Below are positions 24,701-37,634 of a stretch of DNA of 64,000 nucleotides, piece after piece (the first letter of the stretch is position 1; every line of letters begins with the position of its first letter). Location: assembly GCA_025266875.1 (NCBI GenBank), contig JALLLT010000063.1:62001-126000 (forward strand), written 5' to 3'. The notes beneath the pieces are model-generated. The model did no database searches. It worked only from the letters and a program-made list of their open reading frames with translations, and was not told the DNA's origin. The translations under genes were made by a program, and so were the position numbers. Source of the stretch: Fennellomyces sp. T-0311. Lineage: Eukaryota; Mucoromycota; Mucoromycetes; Mucorales; Lichtheimiaceae.

Positions 24701-27700
24701 CCATATGAAATTTCCTTTTTATATTCGTGCTTTCTGTATATAATACTTCTTGATACCTTTTGTGATTTCCCCGTTCATACAAACGTATTCCCGCCCCCAA
24801 TTGTTCAATATTGTAAATGCATAAACTTCCCGATTTTCCACGACCGGAAAAGCGAATATTTTGAGATGCAGGCAATATCAGCTGATGAAGAGTTCCAGGT
24901 CTCGTGTATGTTGCTAATTAACAGTATGCATTTTGGGCCTGGGTACTGTTGCACAGGAAGACCCCAACCTCTTGCTTGGCAGGCTGTAATATGATGTATG
25001 TTCATGATGCAGTCAGTGAATGTGATCATCCCAGGGTTTCTGTTGATATATATTGCTCAGCAATACGTCATGGTACATACGCAGGATAACTAACCATTTA
25101 TGTTTGATTGGATTGCCCACATCGAAAGTAATTGACCATGCGATAGAAGTGTGCAGTTTTGATGTCCGGCTATGGAAATGTTGTAATAATATAGTGCTTT
25201 TGTGCAGGTCAGTTACGAAAATTGCTGTCCATCGACCGAATTGTAGTAAAGTCCGCTCAGGGTCCTTGTGTATCGTTTCACAAGATATTGTAAGCGGTCT
25301 CGTATCGTTTATCAATGTGTACTGAAAGTAAAGTCGAGGAGATGTTTACGTGCACAAGTATCATGTTGGCATCGAATGCTGTTATTCAAAGTCGGACTCA
25401 ATTATGTGTACGCGGAAACGAGATTGGTAGTTTATATGTATCTCCAGACTGTTTAGGTGGCGCGAGGAAGATGGATACTGGTGGCGCGCAATCCGGTCCT
25501 TTTATAATCTCTGCTCTGTTTCGATCACGGGATGCGCCGCAATTCCCCGTAATTGTCCGGTCCCGATTCAGCAAAATAGATCACGTTACAACTCCCAGAT
25601 GTAACTGTAGTACATACAGATAGGCTAATCATGTTTTGGAATTTGCTACGTATCTCTCCGGTGTGGAAGTACGCCGTAAATTAACATATCAGGAAAATTT
25701 TCAGGGGTACCTTATTAATGGCGAAATAGGTCTTGTGAGCATCCGCTGTTGACAGGTGACTTTGGTGGTACAGAGATCTGGGAAGCCTATGTTTTCGGTG
25801 GCACTGTTATTGTAAAGTAGCAATGCATAGCTTTTCGGTATGGGTAATGGTGGCGATAAGTGGAAACATGCCAAGAATGGTTTATATAGTCATGGGTGAT
25901 GGGAAAGACAAGAATGAATGAAGCAAGGCGTCGTGTCTCATTCAAATATTTGCTCAGCCATCTCATCAAAACGATCGCTTAGTAGGAGCTGCTCGGTGCA
26001 GCCTTTTCTACTAGGATTTTTCATCTACTTCTACGGCCCTCAAAGTATTCGATAGGGATGCTCTGGAAGCAAAGACACTGAATCCACTAGGTCCAGCCTA
26101 AAAACTTGAACTTTACCAAAAAAAAACCGGCTTGGAGCTGGACAAAATACGTCCAAAAGACGTTCGCACTCGTCGTATTAGTTGGTAGCACTTAAACAAT
26201 TACTTTGATATAATGTTCAGCCTCGGATTGCAGTGTATCGTACTCGATGGATAGGGTCATATGGACGATAAATACATCTTGCCAAACAAAAACATGCGCA
26301 GTTTTCTTTGGATCGTCCCCATGAGACCACCCATGCTTTGGGCGCCACCAAACACTATTTTCACATCGAGTAAGGACAGGGGTAAAACCGGGATTCACAA
26401 AGTGACAACGTGATTTCCATGGAAGGTACCAAAGAAGAATCTTCCTGAAATAAGTCACGGAGCCATTAAGGCTGGGAAATTGCCTCATTTAATATTAGAG
26501 TACACGAGCAAGATTCTATCGAGAGGGAAAACGAATCACTCAAACGAACAATCTTCAACAGTACAAAGCACGCCAGAAAAAAAGCGTCAGAGAGTGAGAA
26601 TGGATGGTATGGATGCACAGTTAAACTGACTTGCAACTAACATGCCAAAAAAAAAAAAGTCCGTGACGAACAGAGCTGGCGAGGATGTAAAGCGGCACCT
26701 TGCACGTCATCCGTGACTACCAACTTCCCACTACTTTATCAACAGCCTAGCTGATGTTTGCTCAAACACCAGTGGATAACTCAAGCCATGGAATGAACCC
26801 AACTTTTATACCGGTCTCGTCGATCAAAAGAAGCGAAAAGCTTTCAAGATAACTAGTATGAAATCATAGTGCCCACATTCTCCGAATAGCAGTTCTAAAT
26901 CAACATGCATTAAATATGGAAATCAGGAGAGCTGTGCATAGAGCAACCTCTCTGTGTGATGATTTGCCTGCACTGCAAGATATCGAGATTACGAAAAAAA
27001 AAGTTGCATAGAGACACACCGTCGTCAAGGATGTGTTTCATGCTTTAATATTTGAACTATATCTTCGTTTTCTCAAAAGCGGAAATGTACGTGTACTCTC
27101 GCACAACGCGAAAACATCTCCGTTCTGGCATACGCTGAGATGGGTACCGGAGTATTTATCTCTCGTCGGACACGAAGGCTGAAGAAACATCCAAGAAACA
27201 TGCAAGTTTCTCAGTTCACAGCATAGTGTTACAGTCGTTCAAAGCTCGTCGAAAAAAGCATCAGGATATCCATCATATCACTGGGAAAAGGCAAGAATCT
27301 CACATACGTTGTTAGCTTCGAAAACAGTCGTCGAACCCATGGTCCAATACAAACGGCCATGTTGCAAGAGGACGGAAATGCTCCCGAAAAATGTCCCAGT
27401 ATGTTTATAACCACCCATCACCAAGGGTGCAAAATGGTGCGGCACTGGTGTCCTTCCATGGACTGGGAAGTCATTCAGTAAATTAATATAAAGTACCCAG
27501 GCATAGGTCATGGTCGACCACGTTATCTCGTAGATTGTAATGGATATGCTTGCGTAAGCGCTTGCCTTGATAACCAATACATGGAGTGCGGCGATATGGC
27601 CACGCCAAACAAGTGACGATACGTACTGGACAATCGTGCCTCTCTTTGTAACAACTGCGTTTGTTGACCATTACGGCCGCGGAACACAACCATCTTAACC

Positions 27701-28765
27701 AGGATCAACAATAACCGGGCGCAGAAGTTTGATTGAGTTCCCATGAATTGTAGTACGCTCAGAAGACCAATGATGTTGAAGATACATGTCGAACAGGTCT
27801 ATGCCTTTCTATGGCTTGCAATCTCAAGCCTGGCGAGTCTGTGGAACAGATACGTAGTCGACTGGGATGGCCAAAAAAAGTTCGCATTAGTTCTGGTACC
27901 ATGAATACACCTTGTGCGTACCCATTCTCGCATATTATTTAGGCAATACTCTGAATACGGTAAGACAAACATTCCCCTTTAATACATATACAGAATTTCC
28001 CTACATTCATGTATAATTTGTATAATAAAATGCTGAAGCTAGCGACATTAGTTATCGAAAATGAACTGTACGAATCGTGCGCACTCGGATCAATTTCGCT
28101 TTGACACAGTATGTATTGGAAAGAATGTACGTATCATTATATAATACAGGAAACTGCATAGTCATGATTATGCATGGGGTTATCCAAATGCATACATGTA
28201 ATGGAAAAGGAAAACCGGACGGAAACCTAGCTTCCGCAGTTCCGCCTACCACTGCAGGAGATGGTTGAAACTATCTCCTATATGCGCCGTATTTTACCAG
28301 AAGAGCAAGCTAATCTACATAAGCAGTCGGCTAAGCTGTGTTTCACGATACGTATATATATCCTCGCATGGTCTGCCTTTTAATTATTCTGTGATGCACA
28401 CTCTTGATGCTAAGCCCAGCGTTCCACATCAAGGTTTTTAGGGGTAGTATCGTCGGTATCCTTCTCCGTTATCGATCTCTTCAATCTCACGACAGCATTG
28501 AAAGCCTAGCGTGTTTGCATTATCTATCTGCGTTCTACCAGCCAACAGGCTTATCCAATGAATCATGATGTAACAACAATTTTACGACTTTTTTTATGTA
28601 GTATGTACATATGCATCAAGGCACAGCCACCAAAGGTGCTTTGATTCGAATGCGTACGTACATCGAGGTACTGCGAAATCCAAAAGCAAAAGCAGGAGAT
28701 GTGTGTGGCGGTGTAAAAGGCTATAAATACAACACAGCTTTCCAACAGGAGAAACGTTTCACGGC
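24701..28765. other. Gene-poor region
   Basis: Minus-strand frames at 26192-26488 (98 codons) and 27229-27744 (overlapping, hydrophobic, broken by frame changes) may be remnants of old genes, but no family is recognisable. GGTGGCGCG occurs at 25457 and 25482, about 20-40 bp before a TTTATAA. Nothing else supported. Confidence 0.4.
28722..28729 (+). promoter_or_regulatory. TATA box of the small secreted protein gene
   Basis: TATAAATA, 37 bp upstream of the ATG at 28766, implying a short 5' leader. Confidence 0.55.
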
Positions 28766-29062
28766 ATGAAGCTGCCTGTTGGACTCGCGCTACTCTTCTT
28801 TTTGGTGGGACTCTCAAAGCCGGTCGCAAGTGATACTGTTTGCACAACCACTGGCGATCAGCATGTGCTTCGGCAATGCTGTCAAAACGATCCAAGAGTC
28901 ATGGATGGCGGTCTCAGGTACTATGCGTCTGAGAATGCTTGCCATATCGAGCCTTACATGGCTGTTTATCCGAATAACACGGGTAGTTTCCCTAAATCTG
29001 CCCGGGATCAACTCCATGACTGCTCTGCCCAACGCTCTTTGCGGATTCGCTGTCAGGATTGA
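28766..29062 (+). CDS. Small cysteine-rich secreted protein
   Basis: Intronless 98-residue frame. Residues 1-22 (MKLPVGLALLFFLVGLSKPVAS) are a textbook signal peptide with AxS-type cleavage. The mature part of about 76 residues has six cysteines (one early, a CC pair, then three spaced) and one N-glycosylation sequon (NNT). A TATA box lies 37 bp upstream. Size, six cysteines and lack of a known domain fit fungal small secreted or effector-like proteins; no family is recognised. It converges with the flavin monooxygenase gene, 138 bp away. That it is real rests on the signal peptide, cysteine count and TATA box rather than on homology. Confidence 0.6.
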   Translation: MKLPVGLALLFFLVGLSKPVASDTVCTTTGDQHVLRQCCQNDPRVMDGGLRYYASENACHIEPYMAVYPNNTGSFPKSARDQLHDCSAQRSLRIRCQD

Positions 29063-29200
29063 ACGGTGGATGGATACTGTTAAGCAAATCAAATGGTTGT
29101 TGATCAATACTGGAAAAGTAAAATACGTATCATACAAAACTTTTATCTATGGGGTTGGAGAAAAAATGACAAGTTCTCTACGTGTATTCGCTCTCTAGAT

Positions 29201-30655
29201 CTAATATCCCAAAAACTGTCGACGCAAAGCCAACGAATTGCACCGGTCCTCTCTCCACTTTTCAGACAAGCGACCAGTAATAACCTCGGACGAATTCCAG
29301 TTCTCGATATTGCCCTCAAATCCTTCTGCCCAAGCACCGAGACGATCGACATAGTCCAACTCCTTTTCGACCTTCATGACCAATTCCTTGCGATCATTGG
29401 TTTCCCCCGCGATGGTTGCCTTCATCTTTTCTTGCGACGGCAACTGGATTTTGCCACTGAAGCATTTCGCAAGCACTGTACTTTGCAATTGCATCAAAGG
29501 CATCGGAACCACTCGGATAGGTAAACCGATAAATGCCAAGGTTGGATTGTTGATATAGAACAAGTACTCGTACAAGTTCAATACTTTTTGTCCATCCATA
29601 ATCAACGCGTCCCGTTCGAACGGAAGGAATGGGAAGCTGTACAGGTATCCGGTGGCAAAGATGACGGTATCGGCATCGTGGATCCGTTTGCCATCTTGAC
29701 ATTCAATTTCGTTGGATGAAAACTTGGAAAGGGCTCCCACACGTTCGGCGTTCTTGGGCATGTTTTCCGCAACTGTGCGCGAGAACGATGTATCGTCTCC
29801 TCGAACACAGTGGTACACTTTGGTGGCAGAAGTTGCTATTTCACGAACCAAATCGGCGGATGAAGATCCGTTGCCAACAACAAGAACAGCCTATATATAC
29901 AATGAGTACATCAGAGACAAGCTTTTTTTATATATATACATACCTTGTCCGCATATTCTTGAGGTCGGCGATACTCACGAGAATGGATCACCTGGTGATT
30001 CGGGGCCCGCGCAAACTCCTTGAGACCTTGAACATCAGGAAGATACGGTACATAGTAATGACCGGACGCGACAACAACAGCGTCGAAGGACTCTGTGTAA
30101 CTGGCTTCCTTATTGTCACGCCACTCCGTGACAGAGACCTGCCATTGGGTATCTTGCGGTTCGGCGCTGACGACCGTGGTGTTGAATCGAATCATGGGCA
30201 ATAGATCACAGTCCTTTGCAACACTTTGAATATAATCAAGCACTTGGCTACGTGTTGGAAACAGTGGATAGTCACTAGGGAACGGAATATCCCGGTATTG
30301 CATGACATTTTTGGGTAGATTCGTGTGGAGATTATCGTAGATTGCCGAGGCCGGAGGTTCTGAGGGCGCTGGCTGATTCGGTGGATCGACATCAAGTGCA
30401 TTGACAGAGGGAATGGGAGGAGGGGCATTGGGTTTTTCGGAATAGATCCTGATGTCGTAAAGTTAATTGCTTATCGGCCGAAACTGTTTTTTTTTTTGTC
30501 ACGGAAACTTACCAAGTGCCTCCAGGTTTTGAATTGCGTTCAAAGACAGTGATTGTTTCGAATGCACCTTCGTCACGCAAGGCACGAGCAGCAGCTAGAC
30601 CGCCTGGTCCAGCACCAATGACTGCAACACGACTGATTCGAGGTAGTTGAAACAT
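29201..30655 (-). CDS. Flavin-containing monooxygenase (FMO family)
   Basis: 445 residues from exons (complement) 30513-30655, 29944-30448 and 29201-29890, all in frame. The start at 30655 (MFQLPRISR) places the FAD-binding GAGPGG at residues 14-19; an in-frame ATG at 30718 overlaps the TATA-like GGTATATATCC and is less likely. Other signatures: NHQVIHSREYRRP (FMO motif FxGxxxHSxxY, with changes at its first positions), the NADPH-binding VVGNGSSSAD, and FATGYLYSFPF (the conserved FATGY). Class B flavoprotein monooxygenases use NADPH and O2 to oxygenate soft nucleophiles; the substrate here is unknown, with glutathione/thiol oxidation (yeast Fmo1-like) or secondary metabolism as options. No membrane anchor is evident. 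Confidence 0.92.
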
Positions 30656-30895
30656 AAGACAACTGGCTTGCGATATCACACGGTGTTCACTGGGATATAT
30701 ACCTTTTATATGCGTCAATTACAAATTAAGTTTTGTTCAGATGGGCTTCCGCACAGAATCTTAAAGGTCCAATTATAGACAAAATCAACCATTGCTCAAG
30801 CTACGCATGGAAAACGATACGAACAAAGATGGCGGTGTATATTTGAAACAAAAAACTAGAGTCCTTTCATTAATAAGCAAAATGTATCATATAGT

Positions 30896-33046
30896 TTAAA
30901 GGCGAACGTCAGTGGGGAACTTCTTCATTGCTTGGCGCACACCAAGATCAGCCATAATTTCCTCGGAACCACTGTTGTTTATACGTTAGCATGCATCACA
31001 CACACAAATAACATTTTTGTTAAAAAAAAGACATACCCCAAAATGGCAGTGAACTTGTAAGTTCGCTGCAAGGTCTCAATGTTTCTACCCATACCAGTCT
31101 TGGTGATGGCACGACCACCAAAGATCTGGCAAGCATCATCGCTCACATCGTGAAGCATACGAGTGCACTTTTGTAAAAGAAAACAATTGAGTTTTTCTGT
31201 TTAGACTTTTTCCCCGCCCCTTTCTCTTTTTACCTGGTATTTGCACAAGGCAATTGGACCAGCCAACTTGTCTGCCTGTTCCATGTAGGACATGTTGCAC
31301 ATCTGGTAAGTAAGGTTCTCTACCCAGCTATGCACACTCTCTACGCTGGCAATCTAATGCATGGTGATTAGTTCGTTTGGCTTTCGCCTAGATGAATGGC
31401 CACATGAAAAAAAAAAGATCATACCATCTTGGCCAACTTGTTGCGAATAACAGGTTGATCAATCAATCGCTTGCCAAAGACCTTGCGCTGCATGGCCCAT
31501 TTGAAACATTCTTCGGTAGCCAAGCGACCACCCATGGTAGCACCAGTAAGCATCACCCAACGTTCGTGGTTAAAATTGGACCTAAATAAGCGCGTCATCA
31601 TGCGTCAGCTCTGTTTGGCGCACACAAAAAAAGACGGTTTGTAAATAACAACTTACATGATGACCTTGAAACCGCCACCTTCCTTGCCGAGCAAGTTCTC
31701 GACGGGAACCTTGACGTTCTCCAAAGTAATGTAGGCGGTACCGGCAGCAGGCGAGTACGATGTCTTGATAGGCTTCGTTTCAAGACCCTCGCTGCGTTCA
31801 ATCAGAAGCATGGAAATGCCCTTGTCGGTGCGGACGGCGGTCGAAAAGTAGGTGGCCCAGTGACCTTTGGTGCATCACATAATCAGTATTTGACCATATA
31901 CGGTAATATGTCCTTTTTTTTTAGTGGGCTTTCACGTACCAGTGGTGATCCACTTCTTGACACCGTTGACGATATAGTGCTTGCCATCGGGAGTAAGTTT
32001 GGCGGTGGTGCGGATGCTGGCGACATCGGAACCAACGTAGGGTTCGGTGATGGCCAAGGCCATTCTCTTCTTGCCGGACAGGACTTCAGGCACGATCTTA
32101 ACGTATGCATTAATTAGCATCATCTGCACAGCGAGAGCCCATTTTTGTGTTATATGCTGCATACCTTTTGCTTCAATGCCGGCGAACCAAAGTTGATGAC
32201 GGTGGGCAGGGAGATGGTCATACCACCAATCAAACCGTCATCAGCACCGCGCGTACCCCATCGAGCCATCTTTAAATTTTCACGTGTTAAAAAGGGGCGA
32301 AAACGTAAGCTCGCATTTCTTTAATGCATTTACCTCTTCGTGCGTAATCATTTCATGGAAGTAATCGAATTCCTCAGGTGGAACATCACCAGGCAACTTG
32401 ACGTTAAAGTCCTTCAAGAACTTGCCAGGACCAATGTTGGCAGCCAAAATACCCGCAGCGCCCAACTTTTGTTGGAACTCGTCGCTGGGACGTTCGCCGC
32501 TGACTTCGTATTCACGGGCTTCGGCAGCGAGACCGTCCATCACTTTACGAAGAGCTGCGCGGTACTTGAAGTGCGATTCCCTTTCATAAAAGACAAACGT
32601 TTAGATCTCATGTCAACCTAGTAGCATAACTAGAAAAACACTTACTTGAAGTAGGGCGACTTGAAACCCATCCATGCGCTGGACTCGCCATACGGGACCT
32701 TGGAAAGAGCACCTGGTTGACGGAAATCGATTTGGGGCTTCTCGCCCTCAATCGTGCCGATCTTGTAGCGATCGTACTTTGTCAAAACTTCCTGACGATG
32801 GAGACCGTAGAAAGCGTCCGTCGCGTCCTTTCCAGCGTACTCGAGAATGGGGAACGCACCACCAGGGTGCCTACACGCATAATTTTGAGTTTAAGCGGTT
32901 CTTGCAAGTACAAAGCGTTGCCTTTTTCTTTACATGTCAATGAAGCGGCTCATGTCATAAACGACAGTGTCGATAATGATCCACAGATCATTCTCTGCGG
33001 AATGGCGCTTGACTTCTTCGCGCGTATAAGACTTGAGAGGAGCCAT
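30896..33046 (-). CDS. Cytochrome b5-acyl-CoA dehydrogenase fusion
   Basis: 512 residues from ten exons (complement): 32934-33046, 32646-32870, 32334-32580, 32165-32269, 31940-32096, 31657-31864, 31425-31581, 31234-31353, 31037-31167, 30896-30971. Residues 1-85 are a cytochrome b5 domain with heme-binding HPGG (His39) and a second ligand at His62 (FYGLH). The rest is a full acyl-CoA dehydrogenase: [20 protein letters not shown] and KKWITTG (FAD/substrate region), NFNHERW, and a C-terminal [21 protein letters not shown]. The enzyme would oxidise an acyl-CoA with FAD; the fused b5 suggests on-board electron transfer instead of, or besides, ETF. The fusion is a known fungal architecture. No SKL-type peroxisomal signal (ends DVRL). 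Confidence 0.93.
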
Positions 33047-33585
33047 GGTTATTAAGAAATCGAGAGAGAGAGAGTGGGGGAGTTTGAAGAGAAAGAGAAA
33101 AAAGTTGGTCCAGCAAACCGCTCACCAAAAAAAAGTAGAGGAAGTATTCCTTTACGGGGTTTCAATAGGCATTTCTCGTTGGTAATGAAGATTCCATGGG
33201 CGGCGACTCAGATGATCGAATGCCCACTGCAGCTCAAACAAACAAAGTGTAATGTCATGGGAATTTCAAGTGACACTCTCACAGCGAATTCTGCAGCCAA
33301 GTGGATGAGAAAAAAGAACCAGCTGACATTTTCGCTGAGAAACTCGACGACTTGCTATGTCATCATCGTGTCCAAGCAACACTAAAATATAAAGGTAGCA
33401 CACCGCAACCTGTGTCCTCGGTTACTTCATTGCCGTGAGAAACCGTCCGTTATTGTTATATTAGAGAGAAAGAGCAGTGCAATTGCCCATAGGTCGGAAT
33501 TTCTAGTTTTGCCCCACATCATCCCACATCATTTTTCCTTTGAGTAACCCAAATAAAAAAGACAAAAAGGAGTTCGTTATTTTTT
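33047..33585. other. Promoter region of the b5-acyl-CoA dehydrogenase gene
   Basis: AG-repeat tract (GAGAGAGAGAG) and a pyrimidine/purine-skewed leader just upstream of the start at 33046. No gene seen. Confidence 0.5.
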
Positions 33586-34802
33586 TTATGGGTGCATTAT
33601 TGGACATTGAGGAGCAAACTTGGCTGGTCCAAGCTCTGAAATACTGTAGCCTTCGGGATAGACCGTGCCATAGATGCAAAACGTCGGCATGTACTTGCCA
33701 TTTTTTTCGGGTTGCCATGGCGTACGGGTCCAAAACTCGCGTCGAGGCAGACACAGGTAACGAATAAAGTTGGCCCGGAGACGCATCGTGACATGCAAAG
33801 CAACCGTCATGAACCATCTAGGTTCTTCAATACCAAACGCAATGCGGTCAATTTTTTCCAGTAGACATGGCAACGCATGTCGGATCACCGGGGCCATAAA
33901 ACGTGGTAACCGACTCGTAAGCAAACACAACGTGGGTTCAGCCACTTTCCAGTTTGAAGGAGAGTACCGAACGGCCGTTTGCTCATATTGCTAGTTTGGC
34001 CGGGTCAGTGAAAAACCTAAAGTTTCGTTCTTTTTTTATTAATACCTGTTTGAACTCGATCAATCGTTCAAACGTGTCCGGAAGGTTTTTGATATTCATT
34101 TTGAGGCCAATGTCGTACCATACTTTGAAGAAGGCCTATAATCGTTTGGATCAATTAAACTATTCAAATTATTATCAAATAAAATAAAAAAAACTGACGT
34201 TAATTTCTCGAACATCGAGCTGACGCCATTCAAACGCATTGATCCACCGAATGGGCTCATAGACAAACAGTGCGACGGTAAAGATGTAATCATCGTTCAA
34301 TATGGGATATTTTCCATGAAGTTGATTCAATCGATGAATGGACACTTCGGCTCGTTCGTATTGCTTGGCTTTCTCCTTGGAAGTAACCGACCGATGGTTG
34401 ATCAACTCGTTTTGTATCCTTGGATACACGTCAATGATCTCCGACAGGATCAACTCGGTATCCTCTGCCCGACGCAGTGGATGCTTTTCAAACTCGCGAG
34501 AGCCAATCAAGATCTTGCTCACCGTCGGCACCGTGAATGTTTTAAACAATGCAAACTCGATGGATTCGCGACACACCACTTTGGTCCAAGTCAGTCGCTT
34601 TCGATCCTCTTCTTATGAAAGAAAACTTACGAGGAAACTCTTTTCGGAACGTTTGACAGTAGATTTCTTGCGCAATTTTGCCGTTTTTAAGTATGACATC
34701 CGGATCCGGATATTTGCGTCGAAGGTCATTGATGCATTTGTATCGATAGTACCGCACAGCAGCAACGTAGCATAACAAGGCACCGAGTAGAATGTGATAC
34801 AT
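33586..34802 (-). CDS. MpaB-like ER-bound oxygenase (DUF2236 superfamily)
   Basis: Four exons; starts are seen at 34802 (MYHILLGALLCYVAAVRYYRY, an N-terminal membrane anchor), the second exon begins in LVCRESIEFALFKTF, the third AFFKVWYDIGLKMN, and the last starts near 33972 and runs to the stop at 33586. Family signatures: SREFEKHPLRRAEDTELIL, a histidine in IHRLNQLHGKYPILNDDY, LFVYEPIRWINAFEWR and SNWKVAEPTLCLL. These match the fungal ER-bound oxygenase MpaB/B' group, related to latex-clearing rubber oxygenases, where a b-type heme is bound through histidine. MpaB cleaves a polyisoprenoid chain in mycophenolic acid synthesis; in non-producing fungi the substrate is unknown. No biosynthetic cluster surrounds it. 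Confidence 0.8.
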
Positions 34803-35055
34803 TTTTTTTCAAGAAAAAGAGAGAGAGAGAGTTGGGTTACGTAGCAACGGTTGTCCACGCGCGTCAGTTATATAGTTGTCAAGTATGAGCTCACCCCCTT
34901 TATGACTACTACCAAGGGAGTACAAGAATCCAAGTTTTTTGCCACTTGAACCGACTTGGTATGCATCACCCCCTTATTGTTGTATCCAGTTTAATATTTA
35001 CAAGTTTTTTTTTTTAAAAAAGGGGAGAGGCGAAGGGTAAGATGGTAAGGAGGAT

Positions 35056-36253
35056 TTATAATTCGTCTCTGGCAAACTCGGCCAAGGTCGTCATCGTGGG
35101 TATGGACGTGGTGGTTTCCGACAATGTCTCGGTAATCACATCAACTGCCTTTTTCAAGGTAGCGGTGGATGTTTCGACGAGGACTTGAGTGGATGTCGAA
35201 GGCGTGGTCAGTGCAGTCGTTGCTATCCTGGCCGTTGTCTTGGCACCTTTGCCGGCAATCCACGAAACCCAACTCACGCCCACGTCGTACGTGCGCTTCT
35301 TGATAATGTAGAGTACCACCATAACAAAGATGAACAATCCAAACAACAATGACAGTCGATCCCATATATCCGCAGCTTCCAACTGTCCCACCAACTTCTT
35401 GGATATCGTCATCAGCGAGCCAAAGTTTTGGTATTCCGAGTAAGTCGACCTTAATGACCTGGATGAATCCGCTGCCAAAACAAAACAATAGGGTTCATCC
35501 GTCAGCTTGCCGCTGCAAAAAAGCAGTAAACTGTATATTACCTAGCATGGTGGTGGAATAGGCACTTTTCTCGAGTTCTTGTTGCATCAACGTACTCGTA
35601 CGTCGCAGAGCTTCCGTAACGTCCGATGAAGCACGCAAGAGGGATTCATCATGTCTTTATATTCACCATGGTGAGTGACAACACATCACTTGCCAGAAAA
35701 AAAAAAGTACACGGCTTTTCTTACCCTCGATTTCGGCGTTGCTTGAGTTCAAACTGTTCCGTAAAGCTTTTGTCGTCGTTTCGCAAACCGCCAAACAGCT
35801 CCTGTCGCATCTTTTGCGTTTCCTCATCAAGTCGCTTTTTGGATCGCCACAGGGACGCACGTGACGACGTATGCAGTCTTTGTAAAGAAAAACCCCACAT
35901 CAGTACACCCGAACTTTCTCTTGTATTACTACTACTTGCTGTCGATACTGTGTTTCGTATTGCAAAAGTCGATGCAAGATGTGTGCTTTGGACGATTCTT
36001 CATCTTCTTCTTCGGCCAGTTCGCGAATGGCCTATGATTATTTTAATATCGTCATTTATGCATGGTTTTATCAAGTGGGTATTGTGAAAATAAAAACCTT
36101 AATGTCAGCTTCCAATTGTTGAAGGTCACTTTTGATCTGACTAGCAACATCATGTCGTGCGCGAACACTGTCGATTTGATCTAGCTTTTCGACGTGACGC
36201 TGGCATTCTGCCGCGCGTTTGTTGAGCGACCTGAATTTCGTTTCCACGGACAT
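35056..36253 (-). CDS. SEC20: Sec20-family SNARE (BNIP1-like, Golgi-to-ER retrieval)
   Basis: Five exons; first 36098-36253 (MSVETKFRSLNKR...), second 35940-36031, third from 35877, last ending 35056. The N-terminal helices carry heptads; the SNARE segment (DESLLRASSDVTEALRRTSTL ... SLRSTYSEYQNFGSLM) is followed by a membrane anchor (LSLLFGLFIFVMVVLYII), a lumenal Ser/Thr-rich tail and the C-terminal tetrapeptide RDEL. Yeast Sec20 likewise ends in HDEL, so the tail end is an ER-retrieval signal. Sec20 is a Qb SNARE acting with Ufe1, Use1 and Sec22 in COPI vesicle fusion at the ER. The second intron (35878-35939) only restores frame with a GC donor (GCAAGT), and the first has a weak GTTTTT donor. 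Confidence 0.88.
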
Positions 36254-37634
36254 TCTATTTTTTGAAAGGAACGAACGGTCGGAGCTCTCTTTTGCCTCAC
36301 GTACGTGTCCCGTTCTTTCAAGCGCACATGACATCATAGAGAACCAAGATGTTATTCTACCGTTCTTTCTTTTATTCTGTCTTGGATGCTGGACTTGGCA
36401 TCAAAGAGCAAAGGGCAACCATCGATGCTTTTCACGCGTAAAAACCTGACTTGCGCATGCAGCGCCACGAGAAGCGGGGCCCAATAACATAATGAATCTA
36501 TCTGACCTACGGACACCACTCATTTAGAAAAAACTCCCTTGCCATGTTGCCCAAAAAGCCGTCCTTTTTTTCATTATACCGTTTCCATCTGCACGCTACA
36601 AGGCCGAAATGTAATTAAGAGTAGAGTTGAAAATGGAATAGACGCTCCTTTGGACTAGTCATCGGATTGCCAATACCCCATGAAAGACTCTCCAAAGCAG
36701 AAAAACGATGGTGACTTTTTCCAGAAACCTGGACGATGCTGCAACAATACACGGAAAAACTCAACCATGCGCACTGTGGAGCAACGCTGCACGTGACTCT
36801 GGCAGTAAAAAAAAAAAGGGGGGAGAGTATCATTTCGTAGAACGTACACAGAGTAGGTTCTGCCACTCCCGTTTTCACTTTTGCAAGCTTCCAGAAATTC
36901 CGAGTGCGCTGCTTACTTGGAATCTCGCGTGCAGCACCACCATTGCAAAGACCGATGACGGGGTTGTTCTCCAAAGTACGCAATGGAAGAGCGCGGATAT
37001 AGATCCGTGTCATTGACACACAATTCAAAGCACGTTGCCACGTAAACAAAGGGTCCAATGATGAACGGACAGACATCCGTTTTTTCTTTCTTTCTTGATC
37101 GTCTTGACATGTTTTGAAACGATGGGGGCCATGGCTATAGATAGGCTTTCCTCAATCGGTCGCGTAATTAATTAAAAAGGTTGCCATGGGGGGTACCATG
37201 ACGACCATAAATACCATATTTCGGTCGCACAAACGGGGGCCTCTTCTGTCACCCATTTGATTGTAAACGAAACGGCGACTAAACAAGCGGGGGGACCTGT
37301 TTAAAAACTGTCTTTTGGACGTAATACACTGCATACCAAAAAAAAGAAGAACCATTCGTGCCCCATCGGCAACCATCACCGTGCTGAAAAAAAAAAGATG
37401 CCTTGCCACCCATTCAAGTCAGCTCCACACGTGTTGCAGTCAAATTGGTGTTACACAAAGCGGAGCATAAGTTTTATCTGTGAACAATGCGTTCCATGTG
37501 ATACAAGCAAGTATTTTTTTTTTGCAAAAGCGCTCCGCAACCTTTTTTTTTTCTTGGTTCAGGGCATTTTTTTTTCTTTGCACGTTCAATCTCTTTTCCC
37601 TCTTTCTTTTTTTTTTCTCCGGGGATGTTCTTTA
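36254..37634. other. Divergent intergenic region with a possible short gene
   Basis: Between SEC20 (minus) and the FAS1 gene (plus). A minus-strand frame from an ATG at 37076 reads MSVRSSLDPLFTWQRALNC and later PLRTLENNPVIGLCNGG, then meets a GTAAGC donor near 36920; a downstream stretch to 36659 (MVEFFRVLLQHRPGFW) sits in another frame after a CAG acceptor. A small intron-containing gene is possible but no splice model keeps frame without a 10-nt exon, so it is not called. Several poly-A and poly-T runs lie near 37380-37620. Confidence 0.35.

Noticed and set aside
27229..27744. Membrane protein gene on the minus strand
   Set aside because: Hydrophobic pieces lie in three frames with no splice model and no recognised family.
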